DNA from: Catellatospora vulcania
GTDB lineage: Bacteria > Actinomycetota > Actinomycetes > Mycobacteriales > Micromonosporaceae
NCBI RefSeq assembly: GCF_009720385.1
Contig: NZ_WARX01000017.1
Span: forward strand, 186,001 to 250,000
DNA: 64,000 nt
Direction of reading: 5' to 3'
Numbering within the stretch: the stretch's first letter is position 1; each line of letters opens with the position of its first letter. Under the pieces are notes generated by a model that saw nothing but the letters and a program-made list of their open reading frames with translations, was not told the origin of the DNA and did no database searches. The position numbers were made by a program, and so were the translations under genes. Below, piece by piece: positions 58,619 to 64,000 of the stretch.

Positions 58619-59973
58619 CGGTCCCCGCGACCCGGCTCGGCCGGGCGACGCTCTCCCGGCTGCCCGCCGAGAGCCGCCCGGCCGTGCGGCCCGGCGAGGC
58701 CAAGGCCGGTGTGCTGCATCTGGGACTGGGCGCGTTCTTCCGCGCCCACCAGGCCGTCTACATCGAGGCGGCGATGGCGGCCCGCGGCGGCGACTGGGGC
58801 ATCGTGGCCGTCGCGCCGCGCTCGCGCGACGTGCTGGAGGCGTTGCGGGCGCAGGACCACCTCTACAGCATCGTGACGCTCGACGCGTCGGCCGAGCGCA
58901 CCCGCGTCATGGGCGCGCTGACCGGCACGGTGCACGCCGCGAGCGACCCGGCAGGCGTGGTCGCCCAGCTGGCCGACCCGGCGATCCGGGTGGTGACGCT
59001 GACCGTGACGGAGAAGGCGTACGCCCCCGACGCGGCCGTGCCGCGGCTGCTGGTCGACGGCCTGATCGCGCGGGCCCGCGCGGACACCGGCCCGATCACC
59101 CTGCTCAGCTGCGACAACCTGCCGTCCAACGGCGTCGTGCTGGACAAGCTGCTGTCCGGGATGATCCCGGCCGAGCTGCGCGACTGGTACGACGTCTCGG
59201 TGCGCTGCCCGTCGAGCATGGTGGACCGGATCGTCCCGGCCACCACGGCGGGCACGCTCGCTTCGGCCGAACGCTGCCTGGGCGCTCGGGACCTGGCCGC
59301 GGTCGCCGGGGAGCCGTTCAGCCAGTGGGTCATCGAGGACTCCTTCGCCGGGGCCGTGCCCGACTGGGCCGCGGGAGGCGCGGTGCTCACCGGCGACGTC
59401 ACCCCGTGGGAGCACCTCAAGCTGCGCGGCCTCAACGGCGTGCACAGCGGCCTGGCGTACCTGGGCGCGCTGGCCGGCTGCGAGAGCATCGCCGACGCGG
59501 TGGCCCTGCCCGGCATGGCCGACCTGCTGCGCCGGTATGTCGCCACCGAGGTGACGGCCTCGATGACGCCCCCCGACGGGGTCACCGTCGCGGGCTATGG
59601 CGACGCGGCGCTGGAGCGCTTCGCCAACGCGCGGCTCGGCCATCGCTGCCTCCAGGTGGCCATGGACGGCACGCAGAAGCTGCCGCAACGGGTGCTGTCG
59701 GTGCTCAACACCGTCGCCGACCCGGCCCTGGCCACGCTGATCGTCGCCGCCTGGGCGAGGTTCGCCGAGGGCACGGGCGACGCCGGGCAGGCGCTGCCGC
59801 TGGACGACCCGCGGGCCGCCGATGTCCGCGCGGACCTGAGCACCGAGGCCCTGTTCGGCCCCGGCGGCGTGCTGGAGGTGCCGGATCCGACGCACCGCCG
59901 CATGATCGAGGAATGGCGTACCGCACTGGCCACGCACGGCGCGGCGGACCTGGTCCGGACGGCGGTGCGCTGA
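58615..59973 (+). CDS. Mannitol dehydrogenase-family oxidoreductase (fructuronate reductase-like)
   Basis: 452 residues. N-terminal Rossmann fold GVLHLGLGAFFRAHQAVYIE and family motifs SCDNLPSNGVVLDKL, DRIVPATT and KLRGLNGVHSGLAYLG. This is the UxuB/UxaB-type family that reduces fructuronate or tagaturonate with NADH. The ATG at 58615 gives a four-base ATGA overlap with the dehydratase; an ATG at 58609 would overlap by ten. Function fits the isomerase upstream. Confidence 0.9.
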   Translation: MTVPATRLGRATLSRLPAESRPAVRPGEAKAGVLHLGLGAFFRAHQAVYIEAAMAARGGDWGIVAVAPRSRDVLEALRAQDHLYSIVTLDASAERTRVMGALTGTVHAASDPAGVVAQLADPAIRVVTLTVTEKAYAPDAAVPRLLVDGLIARARADTGPITLLSCDNLPSNGVVLDKLLSGMIPAELRDWYDVSVRCPSSMVDRIVPATTAGTLASAERCLGARDLAAVAGEPFSQWVIEDSFAGAVPDWAAGGAVLTGDVTPWEHLKLRGLNGVHSGLAYLGALAGCESIADAVALPGMADLLRRYVATEVTASMTPPDGVTVAGYGDAALERFANARLGHRCLQVAMDGTQKLPQRVLSVLNTVADPALATLIVAAWARFAEGTGDAGQALPLDDPRAADVRADLSTEALFGPGGVLEVPDPTHRRMIEEWRTALATHGAADLVRTAVR

Positions 59974-60058
59974 TGACCTGCGCCGCGTCGCGGACCGCCG
60001 CCGACCGCCGGCTCCGGCGGTCGCCTGCGGCCCGGACGACAAGTCGAGGGAGGACGGC

Positions 60059-61174
60059 ATGACGGCCACGTCGGTGGCGCTGATCGGCGCGAACGGACAT
60101 GGGCTGCACCACCGGCAGAACCTGGTGGAGCCCGCCGAGCGAGGGCTGATCCGGCTGGTCGGGCTGGCCGATCCGCAGCCGGTGGTGGACCCGCCGGACG
60201 GCGTGCCGATCTACACCGACCATGTCGCGATGCTGGCCGAGGTGAAGCCCGAGGTCGTCATCGTGTGCACGCCGCCGCACACGCACCTGGCGCTGACCCG
60301 CGACGCGCTGCACGCGGGGGCTGACGTGCTGCTGGAGAAGCCGCCCGTGCTCGACCGGGTGGAGCACGATGCGCTGCTGGCCGAGCAGGACGCGACCGGC
60401 CGGGTGGTGCAGGTCGGCTTCCAGTCGCTGGCCTCACCGGCCCTGGCGCGGCTGCGCGAGGCCGTCGCCGCGGGCGGGCTGGGCACCGTCCGGCAGGTCT
60501 CGGTGCTGGGCTGCTGGCGGCGCGACGACGCCTACTGGTCGCGTTCGCCCTGGTCCGGGCGGCGCAGCGTGAACGGCCGGCCGTCTCTGGACGGCGCGCT
60601 GGCCAACCCGTTCGCGCACGCCGTGATGCAGGCCCTGGCGGTGCTGGACCTGCCCGTCATCCGGGTCGAGGTGGACTGGTTGCGGGTGCGCCCGATCGAG
60701 GTCGAGGACACCGCCACCCTGCGCGTCACGCTCTCCGGCGGGGTCACCGTGCTGGTCGCGGTGACGCTGGCGGGGGAGGAGTTCGTCGACGGCGAGCTCA
60801 TCGTGTACGGCGACCGAGGCTCTGCTGAGCTGACGTTCCGCGAGGACCGGCTGCGCCTGCCTGCCGACCCGGCGGCCGTGCTGGTGGAGGGGCGGCAGTC
60901 GCTGTTGGAGAACCTGCTGGCGCACCGCGCCTCGGGGGTCCCGCTGCTGTCGGGGCTGGCCCGCACCGCGTCGTTCACCACGGTCATCGAGCAGCTGCGG
61001 GTGGCGCAGCCGCCCTACCAGGTCGCCGCGGCGGCGCTGGACGTCGAGGACGGGCACCGGACGCTGGTCGGGGTGAACGCGGTGCTGCGCCGTTGCGCCG
61101 CCGAGGGGGCCCTGATGAGCGAGCTTTCCGCGCCCTGGCATGCAAACGTTCCGGGCGGGACTGCAAACGGCTGA
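60059..61174 (+). CDS. Gfo/Idh/MocA oxidoreductase 2
   Basis: 371 residues. Rossmann N-terminus (TSVALIGANGHGLHHRQNLV), EKPPVLDRVEH, and C-terminal catalytic region (FAHAVMQALAVLDLPVIR). ATG with GAGGGAGGACGGC upstream. Last gene of the rightward operon, 86 bases after the reductase. It ends on two GCAAACG half-sites, which lie inside the coding region. Substrate unknown. The family is versatile, so it could oxidise a pectin-derived sugar. Confidence 0.9.
   Translation: MTATSVALIGANGHGLHHRQNLVEPAERGLIRLVGLADPQPVVDPPDGVPIYTDHVAMLAEVKPEVVIVCTPPHTHLALTRDALHAGADVLLEKPPVLDRVEHDALLAEQDATGRVVQVGFQSLASPALARLREAVAAGGLGTVRQVSVLGCWRRDDAYWSRSPWSGRRSVNGRPSLDGALANPFAHAVMQALAVLDLPVIRVEVDWLRVRPIEVEDTATLRVTLSGGVTVLVAVTLAGEEFVDGELIVYGDRGSAELTFREDRLRLPADPAAVLVEGRQSLLENLLAHRASGVPLLSGLARTASFTTVIEQLRVAQPPYQVAAAALDVEDGHRTLVGVNAVLRRCAAEGALMSELSAPWHANVPGGTANG
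61142..61174. promoter_or_regulatory. Two GCAAACG half-sites 21 bp apart before the pectate lyase
   Basis: GCAAACGTTCCG (61142) and GCAAACGGCTGA (61163) resemble the LacI sites, each with a good left half and a poor right half. They overlap the end of the previous gene and lie about 110-140 bases upstream of the pectate lyase promoter. Confidence 0.4.
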
Positions 61175-61283
61175 ACAAGCGTGGCAAGGCTATTTTGAAT
61201 AGTCGCAGGATCCGGCCTTTGCGGAGGCCGGACCAGCCAATACTGTTCATTTATCGCTGCAACAAAGCTGCTATTCCAATCCA

Positions 61284-61313
61284 TTGACTTCACTGTCGCC
61301 ACTTTCTTATGTT
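61284..61313 (+). promoter_or_regulatory. Promoter of the first pectate lyase
   Basis: TTGACT (61284-61289), an 18-base spacer and TATGTT (61308-61313), 40 bases before the ATG. A dyad CTATTTTGAATAG (61190-61202) lies upstream in an AT-richer stretch. Confidence 0.55.
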
Positions 61314-61352
61314 CCTGGTGAGGTAACACATCGGACACATATGGAGAGCGCG

Positions 61353-62711
61353 ATGCGAAAGCGAGACAGTGTTGTCGGGCGCGGCCGGGTCGGACGGGCC
61401 GCCACCGGCTCCGTCCTCGGCGTGCTGTTGCTGTTGACGGGCGCGGCGCCCGCGGCGGCGACCGGCGACCCCAGCGGCCCCGGCTGGTGGGCGCAGCAGC
61501 TCGCCCGCCAGCCGCTCGCCGCGAACGACGGCTGGGCGGCCTCCGGCGCCGGCACCACGGGCGGCTCGGCCGCTGACGACGCCCACGTGTTCACGGTCCG
61601 CAACCGTGACGAGCTGGCCGCCGCGCTGACCGGCGCCGAGCCGAAGATCGTCTTCGTCGAGGGCGTCATCGACGGCCTGAAGACCGCCGACGGCACGGCC
61701 CTGACCTGCGCGGACCTCGCCGACCCGGGCTACACGCTGGAGAGCTACCTCGCCGCGTACGACCCGGCGGTCTGGGGCCGGGCCACCGACCCGAGCGGCC
61801 CGATCGAGGCGGCCCGGGTGCGCTCGGTGGCCAACCAGCGGGCCCGCACCGAGCTGAGGGTCGGCCCGAACACCACGATCCTGGGCCTGGGCGGCGCCAC
61901 GCTGCGCCACCTCACCCTGATGATCGACGGCGGCAACAACGTGATCGTCCGCAACCTCAACTTCGAGGACGCGGCCGACTGCTTCCCGCGCTGGCGGCCC
62001 ACCGACGGCGCCGAGGGCAACTGGAACTCCGAGTACGACCTGGTCTCGGTGCGCCGCTCGACGAATGTGTGGATCGACCACAACACCTTCAGCGACGGCG
62101 ACAACCCCGACAGCAACCAGCCGGTGTACTTCGGCCGCCCGTGGCAGGTGCACGACGGCGCGTGCGACATCACGCACACGTCCGACCTGGTCACCGTGTC
62201 GGCGAACGTGTTCACCCACCACGACAAGACCATGCTCATCGGCTCCTCGGACACGGTCGGCCCGGACGTCGGCAAGCTGCGGGTCACCCTGCGGCACAAC
62301 ATCTTCGACGGGGTCGGCCAGCGCGCGCCGCGCGTGCGGTTCGGGCAGGTCGACGTGTACAACAACACGTTCCGCGTCGCCGAGTTCTACGACTACAGCG
62401 TCGGCCTGGGCATCCAGTCCGCGGTGTACCTGGAGAACAACTACTTCACGCTGACCGACGGCATCACCGCCGACCGGGTGCTGAAGGACTGGAAGGGCAC
62501 CGCCGTCACCGAGCGCGGCAGCTTCGGCCGGGTCGGCGACACCCGCCCCGGCCCGCTGAACCTGCTGGCGGCGTACAACGAGGCCCACGACCCGGACTTC
62601 GCCGCGGACGCGGGCTGGACGCCCACCCTGCGCGCGTACCAGCCGCTGCCCGGCTGGGCGGTACCGCTGGCCACGCTGCTCTCCGGCGCCGGACGGCTCG
62701 GCGCCCGCTGA
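61353..62711 (+). CDS. Secreted pectate lyase (PL1 family)
   Basis: 452 residues from ATG 61353 (GGAGAG four bases upstream); an in-frame ATG at 61284 is inside the promoter. Signal peptide to about residue 37 (SVLGVLLLLTGAAPAAA). PL1 parallel beta-helix: NNVIVRNLNFEDAADCFPRW, WNSEYDLVSVRRSTNVWIDH, NTFSDGDNPDSNQP, and the catalytic-region RAPRVRFGQVDVYNNTF. WIDHNTFSDG supplies calcium ligands. Cleaves polygalacturonate by beta-elimination outside the cell. Products would feed the neighbouring uronate operon. Confidence 0.95.
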   Translation: MRKRDSVVGRGRVGRAATGSVLGVLLLLTGAAPAAATGDPSGPGWWAQQLARQPLAANDGWAASGAGTTGGSAADDAHVFTVRNRDELAAALTGAEPKIVFVEGVIDGLKTADGTALTCADLADPGYTLESYLAAYDPAVWGRATDPSGPIEAARVRSVANQRARTELRVGPNTTILGLGGATLRHLTLMIDGGNNVIVRNLNFEDAADCFPRWRPTDGAEGNWNSEYDLVSVRRSTNVWIDHNTFSDGDNPDSNQPVYFGRPWQVHDGACDITHTSDLVTVSANVFTHHDKTMLIGSSDTVGPDVGKLRVTLRHNIFDGVGQRAPRVRFGQVDVYNNTFRVAEFYDYSVGLGIQSAVYLENNYFTLTDGITADRVLKDWKGTAVTERGSFGRVGDTRPGPLNLLAAYNEAHDPDFAADAGWTPTLRAYQPLPGWAVPLATLLSGAGRLGAR

Positions 62712-62713
62712 CC

Positions 62714-62754
62714 CGATGCCCGGCGGCCGGACCCTGCCCGGCCGCCGGGCATCG
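62714..62754 (+). terminator. Perfect 17-bp hairpin terminator
   Basis: CGATGCCCGGCGGCCGG, seven-base loop, exact complement, directly after the pectate lyase stop. Confidence 0.92.
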
Positions 62755-62868
62755 CAAGCCGGCGGTCCCGCTCACCGACGGCGTACAGAGCTCCCGCACC
62801 CTGGTGGCGCCCTCCGGCACACCCGTGCCGGACCACCGGGTGCGGTTCCTCCCAAGGAGGTACCGCTC

Positions 62869-64000
62869 ATGTCCATCTCCATGCGCGCGGCTCCACGGCG
62901 TCGCAGACTGGCTGCGGCGTTGGGCGCGGGCTTCACGGCCCTCGTCGTGGCGCTCGGGGCCACCCAGTTCGGCGGGACCGCCTACGCGGCGACGCTGTTC
63001 TCGGACGATTTCGAAGACGGCAACTCCACCGGCTGGTCCAAGTCCGGTGGCAGCTGGTCGGTGGTTGCCGACGGCAGCCAGGTATACCGGCAGACCAGCA
63101 CCGGGGCCGACGCCAAGGCCCAGGCGGGCTCGACCTGGACCGCCCAGTCCGTGTCGGCCCGGGTCAAGCCGATTGCCTTCGGCAACTCCTCGCGCTCGGT
63201 CGGCGTGGCCGCCCGGCTGCAGAGCCTGTCCAACTACTACTCGCTGGTGCTCACCGGCTCCGGCACGGCGCAACTGCGCCGCGTCTCCGGCGGCGGCGTC
63301 ACCACACTGGCCACCGCGACGGTCGCGGTGTCCCCGGGGACCTGGTACACGTTGCGGCTGGACGCGTTCGGCTCGGCGCTGACCGGGTTCGTGAACGGCA
63401 CGCAGGTCGCCACGGCCACCGACAGCACCTTCTCCTCCGGCAAGATCGGGCTGATGGCGTCGTACGCCAGCGTCTCGTTCGACGACGTGACCGTCACCGA
63501 CACGGCGGGGCCGGGCACGCCCAGCAGCCCGCCGCCGACTCCGACGGGGTCAGCACCCCCGCCCTCGCCGAGCAGCTCCCCACCGCCGCCCGGCACCTGC
63601 AACACCGGCGGCACCCCGGTCGGCTTCGCGGCCGTCAACGCCTGGGGCCGCAGCACCACCACCGGCGGCGCGGGCGGTCCGACCATCGAGGTCGACACCG
63701 CGGCCGAGCTGATCGCGGCGATCGCGCAGACCGGCCCGCTCAACATCTGCGTCAAGGGGCTGATCACGGTCCCGGCGGGCATGTACAACGTCAGCTCGCA
63801 CAAGTCGATCATCGGGGTCGGCTCCGGTTCCGGTATCACCGGCGGCGGCTTCAACATCGGCCTGACCATCGACGACGCGATCACGTCCCCGCCCGCGAAC
63901 GCGGTGCAGAACGTGATCATCCGCAACATGGTGTTCCGCAACGCCAGCGACGACTCGATCAACGTCCAGATGTTCTCGCACCACATCTGGCTCGACCACA
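62869..64000 (+). CDS. Second secreted pectate lyase with N-terminal laminin-G-like domain (3' end outside window)
   Basis: At least 377 residues in the window, still open at 64000. ATG at 62869 with AAGGAGG eight bases upstream. Signal peptide (AALGAGFTALVVALGATQFG to about residue 40); a beta-sandwich domain, about 42-210 (FSDDFEDGNSTGWSKSGGSW, SVARV-like RVKPIAFGNSSRSVGVAARL, FVNGTQVATATDSTFSSGKI); a Ser/Pro linker (SSPPPTPTGSAPPPSPSSSP); then PL1 (VGFAAVNAWGRSTTTGG, LNICVKGLITVPAGM, NVIIRNMVFRNASDDSINV, WLDH). Probably pectate lyase with a carbohydrate-binding front domain. Confidence 0.93.
   Translation, partial: MSISMRAAPRRRRLAAALGAGFTALVVALGATQFGGTAYAATLFSDDFEDGNSTGWSKSGGSWSVVADGSQVYRQTSTGADAKAQAGSTWTAQSVSARVKPIAFGNSSRSVGVAARLQSLSNYYSLVLTGSGTAQLRRVSGGGVTTLATATVAVSPGTWYTLRLDAFGSALTGFVNGTQVATATDSTFSSGKIGLMASYASVSFDDVTVTDTAGPGTPSSPPPTPTGSAPPPSPSSSPPPPGTCNTGGTPVGFAAVNAWGRSTTTGGAGGPTIEVDTAAELIAAIAQTGPLNICVKGLITVPAGMYNVSSHKSIIGVGSGSGITGGGFNIGLTIDDAITSPPANAVQNVIIRNMVFRNASDDSINVQMFSHHIWLDH

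Overview
The window is very GC-rich DNA from an actinomycete. TTG and GTG starts, leaderless TANNNT promoters, a WhiB7 regulator, mycoredoxin, UvrD2 and many secreted plant-polysaccharide enzymes all fit a mycelial soil genus. Micromonosporaceae is my best guess, partly because of the GAGCGAAGCGAG-type spacer at 1302-1373; this is inference.

Region 1 (1-20.3 kb) is a conserved core. M16 peptidase pair, NudC, MFS exporter with an ArsR-type repressor, XRE/DUF5753 regulator, mycoredoxin, UvrD2, WhiB7, AarF/UbiB kinase, ThiF-like protein, a DUF5679 zinc ribbon, M48-type metallopeptidase, DUF2342 protein, PDZ/Lon-type protease and UPF0182 membrane protein. The order nudC, mrx1, uvrD2, whiB7, aarF ... 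DUF2342, PDZ protease, UPF0182 matches the M. tuberculosis Rv3199c to Rv3193c neighbourhood, which makes these assignments firm. whiB7 has a long leader with a 123-codon upstream ORF and an attenuator hairpin.

Region 2 (20.35-28.86 kb) is an accessory island bracketed by two initiator tRNA genes in direct orientation. It holds AraC and LuxR-type regulators, then a mirror-image locus: two paralogous small secreted proteins with almost identical promoters and signal peptides face each other across a lipoprotein, adaptor, ATPase and permease operon (MacAB-like). A CBM2/beta-helix enzyme follows. I do not recognise the small-protein family; this is the best candidate for an undescribed system.

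Region 3 (28.9-45.2 kb) has a secreted metzincin, a lipoprotein, a streptogrisin-like protease, a LysR regulator, an ECF sigma factor with its coupled partner, DUF1801, RecQ, a siderophore-interacting reductase with an iron box, a DHA2 exporter/TetR pair with three operators phased at 21 bp, a translationally coupled operon of membrane/secreted proteins and an aldo/keto reductase. An 18-copy CCGCGAG heptanucleotide array lies between recQ and the siderophore gene.

Region 4 (45.3-64 kb) is for plant cell-wall use. A GH48 cellulase sits behind a CebR-like box. A LacI-controlled divergent cluster follows: lacI, solute-binding protein, two permeases and a DUF624 protein leftwards; oxidoreductase, uronate isomerase, FucD-like dehydratase, fructuronate-reductase-like enzyme and a second oxidoreductase rightwards. 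Two pectate lyases come next, the last cut by the window end. Together these look like a pectin/uronate uptake and catabolism regulon.
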